A DNA stretch of 45,407 bases from an uncultured Actinomycetes bacterium (GTDB taxonomy: Bacteria > Actinomycetota > Acidimicrobiia > Acidimicrobiales > RAAP-2), in contig CAIORQ010000090.1 in assembly GCA_903860745.1 (NCBI GenBank), positions 1 through 45,407 of the forward strand, in the 5' to 3' direction. The notes beneath the pieces are model-generated. The model was not told the origin of the DNA, made no database searches, and worked only from the letters and a program-made list of their open reading frames with translations. This document shows, piece after piece, positions 18,543-26,383 of the stretch. Every line of letters begins with the position of its first letter. Within the stretch, counting starts at the first letter, position 1. Position numbers and translations under genes: made by a program.

Positions 18543-19786
18543 GACGCCGGCGACTCCGCGGTCGGGTCCCAGTTGGCCAGGTCCTTCAGGCGCGGGTCGT
18601 TCGAGAAGACCTCGACGACGGGTCGCTTGAGGGCGAGGCGGCGCATGATGACCTCGGCCTCGATGATCTGGTTCCACAGCAGGAGCGACACGACCACGCC
18701 GGTCGAGCCGGCGCGGGCGGTGCGTCCCGAGCGGTGCAGGTAGGCCTTGTGGTCCTCTGGCGGGTCGAAGTGCATCACGCAGTCCACGCCGTCGATGTGG
18801 AGTCCACGCGCGGCGACATCGGTGGCCACGAGGACGGGCAGCTTGTCGGCACCGAAGTCGGCCAAGGCCTTCTCGCGCTGGCTCTGACGGAGGTCTCCGT
18901 GGATGGCGGCCGCGTCGACGCCCTCCTTCTGGAGCTGCTCGACGAGGCGGTCCGCCCCACGCTTGGTGCGACAGAAGATGATGGTCTTGCCCATGGAGTT
19001 GCAGATCGTCGCGGCCACCTTGATGCGGTCCATCTGGTGCACGTTGAGGAAGTGGTGCACCATCAACGACACCGTCTGGGTGTCGCTGGCGACCTCGTGG
19101 AAGACCGGATCGGTCAGGTAGCGCTTGACCAGCCGGTCGATGGCGCCGTCGAGGGTCGCCGAGAACAACAGCGTCTGGTGGGGGTGCTCGGCGATGCGCC
19201 GCAGCACCCACTCGACCTGGGGCATGAAGCCCATGTCGGCCATGCGGTCGGCCTCGTCGAGGACCAGGACGTCGAGGTTCTCCACGTTGAGCTCACCGCG
19301 GTCGCCCAGGTCGATCAGTCGTCCCGGCGTGGCGATGATGACGTCGCAGCCCTTGCGCAGCGACTTGACCTGGCGCTCGATGTCCGCGCCACCGTAGACG
19401 GCGTTGACGTGCAGTCCCAGGGCGGCGCCCAGGGGCTCGAGGACCTCGTGCACCTGCACCGCGAGCTCGCGCGTCGGCAGGAGCACCAGGCCGCGCGGTC
19501 GCGCCGGCCCACCCTCGGCGCGCACGAAGGAGGTGCCCGCCGCCACCCGCTGCAGCAGGGGCAGTCCGAAGCCCAGCGTCTTGCCCGATCCGGTCTTGGC
19601 CTTGCCGCAGACGTCACGCCCCGCCAGGGCGTCGTGGATGGTCATCACCTGGATGGGGAAGGCGGTGGTGATGCCCTGGCGCGTGAGCGTGGCCACCAGT
19701 TCGGGCGCCACACCCAGTTCGGCGAAGGTCTTCTTCGTGTCGTAACTGTCGAGAGACGTAGAGGTCTCGATGGTTTCACTGCTCAT
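18539..19786 (-). CDS. DEAD-box ATP-dependent RNA helicase (RhlE-like)
   Basis: RNA helicase of 415 aa with every canonical motif: Q motif (Q46), Walker A AKTGSGKT (63-70), PTRELA, TPGRLID, DEAD in VLDEADRMADMGF, SATLDG, then domain 2 with IIFCRTKRG, VATDVAARGLHIDGV and HRSGRTARAG. The C-terminal tail is very short, unlike DeaD/CsdA, so RhlE-like is the safer name. I start at the ATG at 19786; a TTG two codons upstream is in frame. Overlaps the PIG-L gene and is divergent from bcp. Confidence 0.95.
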   Translation of the reverse strand: MSSETIETSTSLDSYDTKKTFAELGVAPELVATLTRQGITTAFPIQVMTIHDALAGRDVCGKAKTGSGKTLGFGLPLLQRVAAGTSFVRAEGGPARPRGLVLLPTRELAVQVHEVLEPLGAALGLHVNAVYGGADIERQVKSLRKGCDVIIATPGRLIDLGDRGELNVENLDVLVLDEADRMADMGFMPQVEWVLRRIAEHPHQTLLFSATLDGAIDRLVKRYLTDPVFHEVASDTQTVSLMVHHFLNVHQMDRIKVAATICNSMGKTIIFCRTKRGADRLVEQLQKEGVDAAAIHGDLRQSQREKALADFGADKLPVLVATDVAARGLHIDGVDCVMHFDPPEDHKAYLHRSGRTARAGSTGVVVSLLLWNQIIEAEVIMRRLALKRPVVEVFSNDPRLKDLANWDPTAESPAS

Positions 19787-19863
19787 GGCCAACGGTCGTT
19801 TCTCGGTCGGACCCGGAACCGGCGTTCGTACGGAGGGCCCAAGCTCACTTCTGGAGCTTCTCT

Positions 19864-19874
19864 CCTAGTCTAGG
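19864..19874. promoter_or_regulatory. Overlapping divergent -10 elements (helicase / bcp)
   Basis: CCTAGTCTAGG is an interrupted palindrome that reads TAGTCT on the plus strand (19866-19871, towards bcp) and TAGACT on the minus strand (19872-19867, towards the helicase). Both genes would have leaders, of about 40 and 75 nt. Confidence 0.4.
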
Positions 19875-19915
19875 GGCGAGGGCCGACGGCGGCCCGCCAG
19901 TCCCGGAGGAGGACC

Positions 19916-20380
19916 ATGTCACGTCTGGAAGTGGGCGCGAAGGCGCCGCGGTTCACCCTGCGCGACCACCGCGGGGACACGGTGAGCTCGACCTCGCTCA
20001 TCGGACAGCGCTTCGTGCTCTACTTCTACCCCGAGGACGACACGCCGGGCTGCACCGTCGAGGCCTGCGGCTTTCGCGACGAGTGGAGCGCCCTGAGCGA
20101 GCTCGGCGTACCCGTGTTGGGCGTCTCGCCCGACGACGCGGCGTCGCACGCGGCCTTCCGCGAGAAGTACGCACTGCCCTTCAACCTCTTGAGCGACCCC
20201 ACCAAGGAGACCATGGCGGCCTACGGCGCCTACGGCGAGAAGGTCCTCTACGGCAAGAAGGTGGTCGGCGTCATCCGCTCGACCTTCGTCGTCGGACCCA
20301 CCGGGCTCATCGAGCACGCCTGGTACGGCCCACGCACCGCGGGCCACGCCCAGCGCGTGCGCGCCGCCCTGGAGGCCTGA
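19916..20380 (+). CDS. bcp: Thiol peroxidase, BCP-type peroxiredoxin
   Basis: Reduces peroxides using a peroxidatic cysteine. The 154-aa protein has the PxxxT(S)xxC active site in YPEDDTPGCTVEACGFRD, with C46 peroxidatic and C51 five residues later, the resolving position of the alpha-2 BCP subgroup. The ATG at 19916 has a strong GGAGGAGG 4-5 nt upstream. It stands alone, divergent from the helicase and ending 1 nt before the converging DedA gene. Confidence 0.95.
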   Translation: MSRLEVGAKAPRFTLRDHRGDTVSSTSLIGQRFVLYFYPEDDTPGCTVEACGFRDEWSALSELGVPVLGVSPDDAASHAAFREKYALPFNLLSDPTKETMAAYGAYGEKVLYGKKVVGVIRSTFVVGPTGLIEHAWYGPRTAGHAQRVRAALEA

Positions 20381-20381
20381 G

Positions 20382-20993
20382 TCAGCGCGCGTGGCGCGGC
20401 GGGGCCTTCATCGAGTGCCAGCGGTGCCAGACGCCCGCGGCGATCACGAGGACGACGAGGACGACGATCGGGACCTCGGCCTCCTTGAAGTACTTCACGA
20501 AGTGCTGGTTCTTGCCCGCGCGGTACCCCAGCTCGGTGAGCAGCCAGACCCAGATGCCCGAGCCGATCGTCGTGAGCACGAGGAAGCGACCGCGCTTCAT
20601 CTCCGCGAGCCCCGCGGGGACCGAGATGAAGGCGCGCACCACGGGGATGAGGCGACCGACGAAGACCGAGGGCGTGCCGTACTTGGCGAACCACACCTCG
20701 GAGGCGTCGAGGTCCTTGTGCGAGAGCATCAGGTACTTGCCGTAGCGGTCGACGATGGCGCGCCCCGCGTAGCGACCGAGCTCGTAGGCGACGACCGAGC
20801 CGATGACCGCGCCGATCGTTCCGACGATGACGACGTTGACCACGCTGAACTGGGGATGGGCGGCGAAAGCCGTCGTGCAGTAGGCACCGGCGAGGCCGAA
20901 GGCCACCTCCGAGGGGACGGGGATGCACGCCGAGGACAGCAGCGAGAGCAGGAAGAGGCCGATGTAGCCGTACTGGGAGATGAAATGTTGCAT
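20382..20993 (-). CDS. DedA/SNARE-associated family membrane protein
   Basis: Integral membrane protein of 203 aa. DedA hallmarks: ACIPVPSEVAFGLAGAY near residues 22-40, YELGRYAGRAIVDRYGKYL, FVGRLIPVVRAFISVPAGLAEM (the re-entrant arginine motif) and a C-terminal helix. DedA proteins are linked to undecaprenyl-phosphate or phospholipid flipping and membrane homeostasis. The ATG at 20993 follows GGGGG without spacer, while CAAACT ends 6 nt before it, so translation may be leaderless. Longer in-frame extensions run through the neighbouring gene and are rejected. Confidence 0.9.
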   Translation of the reverse strand: MQHFISQYGYIGLFLLSLLSSACIPVPSEVAFGLAGAYCTTAFAAHPQFSVVNVVIVGTIGAVIGSVVAYELGRYAGRAIVDRYGKYLMLSHKDLDASEVWFAKYGTPSVFVGRLIPVVRAFISVPAGLAEMKRGRFLVLTTIGSGIWVWLLTELGYRAGKNQHFVKYFKEAEVPIVVLVVLVIAAGVWHRWHSMKAPPRHAR

Positions 20994-20999
20994 CCCCCT

Positions 21000-21005
21000 A
21001 GTTTG
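21000..21005 (-). promoter_or_regulatory. Weak leaderless-type -10 for DedA gene
   Basis: CAAACT on the minus strand, 6 nt before the ATG. It keeps only the A at position 2 and T at position 6 of the consensus. Confidence 0.25.
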
Positions 21006-21045
21006 GCGCCTGCGGCGCAACCGACGCGTGGGGTCGCCGAAGTTC

Positions 21046-21831
21046 TTACTTTTGGTGCACCGAGCACCAGTAGGTGGTGCGACCCCCGACGATGTTGATA
21101 CGCATGGCGCCGCCGTCGAGGGGGCAGTGTCCGCCGGGTACCCGACCCTCCATGTGGTCGCCGAGGTGCGAACCGCCGCGACGCTGGAGGCTGCGCATCG
21201 TGGAGGTGAAGGCGCGAAGCAGCGAGGCGCGCTGCGCCGCGTCCAGGGTCCCCGTCGGCGTGCGCGGGTCGATGCCGGCGCGGAACAAGATCTCGTCGCC
21301 GAGCAGGTTGCCCACACCGGCGACGTAGGACTGGTCCAGGAGACGCGCCTTGATGGCGGGGCCCTCTCCGCGCGCCACGGCGAGCACCCCGGCGAACTGC
21401 GCTCGCGTCATCGACAAGGCGTCGGGGCCGAGTTCGCTCAGGTCGGGGTCGATCTCCACGCGCGCCAGGCGCCGGGGGTCGTGCAGGAGCAACTTGCGCC
21501 CGTCGGCGAATTCGAGACCCGCTCGGATCCACTGCGCGCGGTAGACGTGGGGGCCGTAGAAGAGGCCCTCGATCCCGGCGTCGGAATCGACGAGCAGCAC
21601 ACCGGTCATGCCAAAGCGCATCCCCAGCGTCACGCCGTCGGTCTCGATGAGCATTAACTTGCCGCGACGGCCGGTCCCGGTGAGGGTCAGTCCCTTGACG
21701 ACCCGGGCCCACTGCGACGGTGAGCTCAGCTTCTTGGCGGCGTAGGCGTCGGCCCATCCCCGGACCACCCTGGCGCCCACGAGACGATCGCAGAGTTGAC
21801 GATAGGACTCGACTTCGAGCACTTCTGGCAC
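21046..21831 (-). CDS. Fpg/Nei-family DNA glycosylase-like protein
   Basis: Base-excision repair fold of 261 aa. It starts GTG-CCA-GAA, so after Met removal Pro is N-terminal with Glu next (PEVLEVE), the catalytic pair of the family. Helix-two-turn-helix IKARLLDQSYVAGVGNLLGDEILFRAGI is intact. The C-terminal zinc finger is changed: only one cysteine (GHCPLDGG) replaces the usual first CxxC and the second pair is WCSVH (Cys-x-x-His), although the GGRTTYWC hairpin is kept. Related actinobacterial proteins may share this form. TAGTGT lies exactly 6 nt before the GTG. Divergent from the F420 operon. Confidence 0.88.
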   Translation of the reverse strand: MPEVLEVESYRQLCDRLVGARVVRGWADAYAAKKLSSPSQWARVVKGLTLTGTGRRGKLMLIETDGVTLGMRFGMTGVLLVDSDAGIEGLFYGPHVYRAQWIRAGLEFADGRKLLLHDPRRLARVEIDPDLSELGPDALSMTRAQFAGVLAVARGEGPAIKARLLDQSYVAGVGNLLGDEILFRAGIDPRTPTGTLDAAQRASLLRAFTSTMRSLQRRGGSHLGDHMEGRVPGGHCPLDGGAMRINIVGGRTTYWCSVHQK

Positions 21832-21837
21832 TCCGGC

Positions 21838-21843
21838 ACACTA
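21838..21843 (-). promoter_or_regulatory. Leaderless-type -10 for Fpg/Nei-like gene
   Basis: TAGTGT on the minus strand, exactly 6 nt before the GTG start. Confidence 0.5.
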
Positions 21844-21865
21844 CCGGAGCGACGAGGGTGCTTAC

Positions 21866-21871
21866 TAAGGT
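21866..21871 (+). promoter_or_regulatory. Leaderless-type -10 for the F420 operon
   Basis: TAAGGT ends 6 nt before the ATG at 21878. The 46-bp divergent gap holds this element and the opposite-strand TAGTGT with 22 bp between them. Confidence 0.5.
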
Positions 21872-21877
21872 TGAGGG

Positions 21878-23002
21878 ATGGCTCTTGAGAAACCCCAGTG
21901 GCGCGAACTCTTCACCGAGGTGGTGACCTCGGGTCTGTGCACGGGATGCGCGGCCTGCGTCGTGGCCTGCCCCCACGACGTCTTGGACTACGAGTCCGCC
22001 AACGGGGTCTACAAGCCCTGGCACCTCGACATCGACGGGGGGCGCGAGGACTGCACCCACGGGGTCAAGGGCTGCACCATGTGCACCCGGGCCTGCCCCC
22101 GCTTTCGCAACTGGGAGTCCGAGATTGACGTCCACCGCTTCGCACGCGAGCGCCGCGACGACGAGGTCTACGGGATCGGCGACGTCGTGCTGGCGCGCTC
22201 GACCGACGAGTCCCTGCTCGAGAACGGACAGGACGGCGGCTTCGTGTCGACGCTGTTGATCTACGCGCTCGAGAACGACCTCATCGACGCCGCGCTGGTC
22301 AGCGGCCTCGAGGGCGATGGTTCGACCTGGCGCGCCGAGCCCCGCGTCGCGCGCACCCGCGCCGAGGTCCTCGACACCGCCAAGTCTCGCTACACCTACA
22401 GCCCCAACCTCCTCGCCTACCCCCAGGCCGCCGAACTGGGCGCCGAACGCATCGCCCTGGTGGGGATGGGCTGCATGGCCTCGGCCCCCGGTGCGATGCA
22501 GACCCGCAAGGCCGGCAAGATCGCCCGACGCCTCAGCCTGACCATCGGACTGCTGTGCTCGAAGACCTTCGACGACGCCATCTTCGAGGAGCTGTTCGAG
22601 AAGAAGTACGGGCTCCGACGCGCCGACATCGTCAAGATGAACATCAAGGGCGTCTTCCAGATCTGGACCCGCGACGGCGCCTTCCACGAGGTGCCGCTCA
22701 AGGAGGCCCACGCCTACACCCGCGAGGGCTGCACCAGCTGCCCGGACTTCGCGGCGGAGCACGCCGACATCTCGGCGGGCGGCATCGGCGCCTTCAGCGA
22801 CTGGACCCTGGTGATCGTGCGAACCGACCAGGGTCGTGAGCTCATGGCGGCGCTCGCGCAGCACGGGCTCATCGAGACCCGTCCCGGTGACGACGACCCC
22901 GGTGCGGTGGCGCTGTTGCACAAGTTGGCGCAGGTCTCGCGCAAGCGCTGGCCCGAATCGGCGAACCCGGGACCGCGACGCATCCCCGTGCGCGCGTCGT
23001 GA
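21878..23002 (+). CDS. Coenzyme F420 hydrogenase/dehydrogenase beta-subunit family protein (FrhB-like)
   Basis: 374-aa flavin/iron-sulfur oxidoreductase related to FrhB/FpoF, which move electrons to or from F420. The N-terminus carries two ferredoxin-type clusters: C21, C24, C27, C31 (CTGCAACVVACP) and C59, C66, C69, C73. The central region has ENGQDGGFVSTLLIYALE and GMGCMASAPGAMQ, then the FrhB cluster region REGCTSCPDFAAEHADISAGGIG. First gene of a four-gene run; its stop overlaps the next start (GTGA). Electron partner is unknown. Actinobacteria do make F420, so the assignment is biologically plausible. Confidence 0.88.
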   Translation: MALEKPQWRELFTEVVTSGLCTGCAACVVACPHDVLDYESANGVYKPWHLDIDGGREDCTHGVKGCTMCTRACPRFRNWESEIDVHRFARERRDDEVYGIGDVVLARSTDESLLENGQDGGFVSTLLIYALENDLIDAALVSGLEGDGSTWRAEPRVARTRAEVLDTAKSRYTYSPNLLAYPQAAELGAERIALVGMGCMASAPGAMQTRKAGKIARRLSLTIGLLCSKTFDDAIFEELFEKKYGLRRADIVKMNIKGVFQIWTRDGAFHEVPLKEAHAYTREGCTSCPDFAAEHADISAGGIGAFSDWTLVIVRTDQGRELMAALAQHGLIETRPGDDDPGAVALLHKLAQVSRKRWPESANPGPRRIPVRAS

Positions 23003-23637
23003 CCATGGCGGTCCCCACTACGACCATCTGGCTGGTGCGTCACGGCGTCACCTCGACGACGGGCAAGGTCCTGCCCGGTCGAGCCCCGGGGCTGCACCTG
23101 GCGGCGCGCGGCGTCGAGCAGGCCCAGCGCGTCGCCCAGCGCCTCGCCGAGCTCGACGTGGCCCCCCGCGGTCTCTACGCCTCGCCACTGGAGCGCACGC
23201 GCGAGACGGCCGCGCCCATCGCCCGCGCGCTCGGCCTGCGGGTTCGCCCCCAACGCGGACTGCTCGAGTGCGACTTCGGCGACTGGACCGGCAGGTCCCT
23301 GGCGTCCCTGCGGCGCAAGCCCGAGTGGAGGGCGGTGCAGAACTCGCCGAGCACCTTCCGTTTCCCCGGCGGCGAGTCCTTCACCGAGATGCAACTACGC
23401 ATCTGGCACACGCTCGAGGCGCTCGCCGAGGCCCACCGGGGTGAGAGCATCGTCGTCGTGAGCCACGCCGACCCCATCAAGGCGGCCGTCACCTACGCCC
23501 AGGGGGTCCCCCTCGACCTGTTCCAACGGACGGTGATCTCCACCTGCTCGATCAGCGCCCTCGTGCTGGGCGGCGCGACGCCGCTCGTGCTCAGCGTCAA
23601 CAACACCGGAGCGATCAAGGAGCTGCAGCCCTCATGA
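22999..23637 (+). CDS. Histidine phosphatase/phosphomutase, MSMEG_4193 family
   Basis: Histidine phosphatase superfamily protein of 212 aa. The phosphohistidine motif is LVRHGVT near residue 15, the second catalytic histidine is in IVVVSHADPIKAAV, and LYASPLERTRETA lies between. Together with the next two genes it matches a three-gene set I know to be widely conserved in Actinobacteria (MSMEG_4193-type phosphomutase, DUF3090, SCO1664 family), function unknown. The start is GTG at 22999 or ATG two codons on; both fit translational coupling to the FrhB-like gene. Confidence 0.9.
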   Translation: MTMAVPTTTIWLVRHGVTSTTGKVLPGRAPGLHLAARGVEQAQRVAQRLAELDVAPRGLYASPLERTRETAAPIARALGLRVRPQRGLLECDFGDWTGRSLASLRRKPEWRAVQNSPSTFRFPGGESFTEMQLRIWHTLEALAEAHRGESIVVVSHADPIKAAVTYAQGVPLDLFQRTVISTCSISALVLGGATPLVLSVNNTGAIKELQPS

Positions 23638-24116
23638 TGTACGAGTTCGACGCCCCGGACAAGGTGATGGTGGGCGTGCGCGGCGAGGTCGGCAACCGCC
23701 TCTTCCTGCTCCAGGCCCGCCAGGGGCGCCGCCTGATCATCCTCAAGTGCGAGAAGGTCCAGTTGGCCGCCCTGGCCCAGTGGATCTCCCAGGTCCTCGA
23801 CGACATGGGACGTCCCGGCCACCTCCCCGACGACTTCACGCTCGAACCCGAGTACGAGGCCGACTTCGCGGTCGGCGACATCGCCATCGCGGTGGACGAG
23901 GAGCGCGACGTGATCGAGGTCACCTTCGAATCGGCCGACGAGGACGACGACACCGCCACCGTGACCCTCACCAAGGAGTGGGCCGGCGGCCTGGCCATCG
24001 CCATCACCCGTCTGGTGGAGGCCGGTCGTCCGCCCTGCCCGCTCTGTGGAGGCCCGCTCGACCCGCGCGGCCACGACTGCCCACGCACCAACGGTCACCG
24101 ACCCCCGGTGCGCTGA
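23634..24116 (+). CDS. DUF3090 family protein with C-terminal zinc ribbon
   Basis: 160-aa actinobacterial protein. The N-terminal part (DKVMVGVRGEVGNRLFLLQARQGRRL) and the acidic central part match DUF3090. The C-terminus holds a CPLCGGPLDPRGHDCP knuckle, a likely zinc site. The start ATG overlaps the phosphatase stop (ATGA) and the next gene begins 2 nt after its stop. No biochemical function is known to me; constant linkage suggests action with the phosphatase and the SCO1664 protein. Confidence 0.9.
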   Translation: MMYEFDAPDKVMVGVRGEVGNRLFLLQARQGRRLIILKCEKVQLAALAQWISQVLDDMGRPGHLPDDFTLEPEYEADFAVGDIAIAVDEERDVIEVTFESADEDDDTATVTLTKEWAGGLAIAITRLVEAGRPPCPLCGGPLDPRGHDCPRTNGHRPPVR

Positions 24117-24118
24117 GC

Positions 24119-24826
24119 GTGCGGCGCGAGGATCAAGTCGAGGTCCTGCGCCACGGCGCGGTCGAGGTCGAGGGCCGCGTCGCGGGATCGTCGAACCAGG
24201 CGCTGCTGGTCAACGTCACCCTGGACGGCGTCAGCGCCCGGGCGTGCTACAAGGCCGAGGCCGGTGAACGCCCCCTGTGGGACTTCGACGACGGGCTCTG
24301 GCGACGCGAGGTGGCCGCCGGGGAGCTCGACCACCTCCTCGGCACCGACCTCGTGCCCACGACCATCGCCCGCGAGGACCTGCCCTTCGGCGTCGGCTCA
24401 CTGCAGTGGTGGGTGGAGGACGCCACCGACGACCACTACTTCACCCTGCGCGAGAAGGAGACCCTGCTGCCCTGGTTCACCGACCTGTGCGCCTTCGACG
24501 TGGTGGCCAACAACGCCGACCGCAAGGGTGGGCACATCCTCTTCGACGGGACCCGCTGTTGGGCCATCGACAACGGTCTGTGCTTCCACGAGGAGGAGAA
24601 GCTGCGCACGGTCATCTGGGAGTACGCCGAACTGGCCCTCCCCGACCGCTTCCTCGAGCCACTGGCTCGACTCGCGGCCGGAGAGACCGGTGCGCTGGGC
24701 CACCTGTTGAGCGCCGAGGAGGTGACGGCCACCATGCGGCGGGCCCACGAGCTCCTGGTCTCCTCGAGCTTCCCGGTGCCCAACGAGGAGAGCGACTGGC
24801 CCCCCTACCCCTGGCCGCTGATCTAG
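24119..24826 (+). CDS. SCO1664-family protein (PI3K/PI4K-like kinase fold)
   Basis: 235-aa protein from a GTG at 24119. The region CAFDVVANNADRKGGHIL resembles the catalytic loop of phosphoinositide-kinase-like proteins (Asp followed by Asn/His positions) and CWAIDNGLCFH resembles the metal-binding DxG segment. VSARACYKAEAGERPLWDF could hold the ATP-contacting lysine. Activity on lipid, protein or small molecule is unknown. Last gene of the FrhB-phosphatase-DUF3090-SCO1664 operon; it converges on the MFS gene with 8 bp between. Confidence 0.85.
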   Translation: MRREDQVEVLRHGAVEVEGRVAGSSNQALLVNVTLDGVSARACYKAEAGERPLWDFDDGLWRREVAAGELDHLLGTDLVPTTIAREDLPFGVGSLQWWVEDATDDHYFTLREKETLLPWFTDLCAFDVVANNADRKGGHILFDGTRCWAIDNGLCFHEEEKLRTVIWEYAELALPDRFLEPLARLAAGETGALGHLLSAEEVTATMRRAHELLVSSSFPVPNEESDWPPYPWPLI

Positions 24827-24834
24827 ACGATCAC

Positions 24835-26298
24835 CTACAACAGGGGGAGCAACTCACCCTCGAACTCGGGGACACCGGACTCCAGCATGAAGAAGGTGAT
24901 CACGGCGCCCACGCCGAAGAAGCCCGCCGCCCACCAGAACGCGACCGAGTAGCCGTGCAACGTGTCGGCGAAGGTGGTGTGGCACAAGGGCGAGACGATG
25001 CCGCTGGGCGCGCACGAGGCTCGCCGCGTGGTGATCACCGCGATGGTGTTGAGCAGCGCCGTTCCCACCGACCCACCCATCTGCTGGGCCAGGTTGACGG
25101 TCGCCGACGCCGCACCGGCGTCACGCGCCTCGATGCCCGCGGTGGCGCTCGCCGTCGAAGGGGCGAAGATCAGGCCCAGCCCCAGTCCCGTGACCACCAG
25201 GCCGGGCAGGACGTGGCCGAGGTAGTCCTCCTGCACCGGCAGCTTGGTGAAGAGGACCATCCCCATGAGCCCGAGCAGCATCCCCACCGGTACGAGAGGT
25301 CGCGGACCGACCAGGTCGAGCAGTCGGGCACTGGCCAGCGACGCCGAGAGGGCCAGCGCTCCCACGAGGGGCAGGAACAGGACCCCCGTCTTGAGCGGCG
25401 AGTAGCCGAGGGTGTTCTCCATGTAGAAGGCCAGGAACAGCGAGAGTCCGAAGATCCCGATGGTGGTGACGAAGAGGGCGAAGAGCGAACCTCCGCGCGT
25501 TCGGTTCGTCACGATGCGCAGTGGCAACAGCGGATGCTGCGAGTGGCCCTGCCAGACCACGAAGAAGCCCATCAAGACACCACCAGCCCCCAGGCTCAGC
25601 CAGGTGTCGGCGTTACCCCATCCGGTGGTGACGGCCCGACCCAGACCGAAGACCAGCGCGAAGAGTCCCGCGCTGCCGAGCACCGTGCCCACCAGGTCCA
25701 GGTGGCTGGTGCGGTCCCCCCGGCCGCCGGCGACCACGACCAGCACGCCCACCAGCGACACCGCGGCGAAGACCACGTTGACCAGCAGACACCAGCGCCA
25801 GGTCGCCCACTGCGTCAGTGCTCCGCCCAAGATGAGGCCGATGGCCGCGCCGGAGCCACCGATCGCCCCGAAGATCGCGAAGGCCCGCGCGCGTTCCTTG
25901 GGCTCTCGGAAGGTGACGGTGAGCGCGGCCAGGGCGGCGGGAGCGAGCAGGGCGCCGAAGACGCCCTGCGCGGCGCGAGCGCTGACCAGTTCGCCGAAGG
26001 TCCGCGCGGCGCCACCCGCGGCCGACGCGGCCGCGAAGCCCACCAGTCCCACGACCAGGGAGGTGCGCCGTCCCCACAGGTCGCTGAGTCGACCACCCAG
26101 GAACATCAACGAGCCGAAGGCCAACACGTAGGCGGTGATGAGCCACTGGCGGCTCGCGGCCGAGAAGCGCAGGTCCTGCTGGGCGCTCGGCAGGGCGATG
26201 TTGATGACCGTGGCGTCGAGGGCCACCATCAGCTGGATCAGGCTGAGGGTCGCCAGGGCCCACCACCGACCGTGCTGCGAAGTGGGGGCGCCGTCCAT
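24835..26298 (-). CDS. MFS drug exporter, DHA2 (14-helix) family
   Basis: 487-aa proton-driven exporter of the EmrB/QacA type. Opening helix LATLSLIQLMVALDATVINIALPS carries the DHA2 motif D1 (LDxTVxNVALP), LGGRLSDLWGRRTSLVVG is the conserved loop A motif, and about 14 hydrophobic segments follow. Such pumps export hydrophobic drugs or metabolites; substrate unknown. TAGGCT sits 13 nt before the ATG, giving a leader of only ~6 nt. Single-gene unit between convergent and co-directional neighbours. Confidence 0.93.
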   Translation of the reverse strand: MDGAPTSQHGRWWALATLSLIQLMVALDATVINIALPSAQQDLRFSAASRQWLITAYVLAFGSLMFLGGRLSDLWGRRTSLVVGLVGFAAASAAGGAARTFGELVSARAAQGVFGALLAPAALAALTVTFREPKERARAFAIFGAIGGSGAAIGLILGGALTQWATWRWCLLVNVVFAAVSLVGVLVVVAGGRGDRTSHLDLVGTVLGSAGLFALVFGLGRAVTTGWGNADTWLSLGAGGVLMGFFVVWQGHSQHPLLPLRIVTNRTRGGSLFALFVTTIGIFGLSLFLAFYMENTLGYSPLKTGVLFLPLVGALALSASLASARLLDLVGPRPLVPVGMLLGLMGMVLFTKLPVQEDYLGHVLPGLVVTGLGLGLIFAPSTASATAGIEARDAGAASATVNLAQQMGGSVGTALLNTIAVITTRRASCAPSGIVSPLCHTTFADTLHGYSVAFWWAAGFFGVGAVITFFMLESGVPEFEGELLPLL

Positions 26299-26311
26299 AG
26301 TGATGGCCCCC

Positions 26312-26317
26312 AGCCTA
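26312..26317 (-). promoter_or_regulatory. -10 element for MFS gene
   Basis: TAGGCT on the minus strand, 13 nt before the ATG. The remaining 26318-26383 stretch carries a GACCGG/CCGGTC hairpin (26357-26371), perhaps marking the end of the etf transcript. Confidence 0.4.
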
Positions 26318-26383
26318 AGGAATCCGCACCCCGGCGCGCGTCACCGTGGGCACCGCGACCGGGCCCCGGTCAAAGCCCTTGGT

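Noticed and set aside
18543-19211. N-terminal extension of the PIG-L protein
   Set aside because: It is an out-of-frame reading of the DEAD-box helicase; the GTG overlapping the helicase stop is a natural coupled start.
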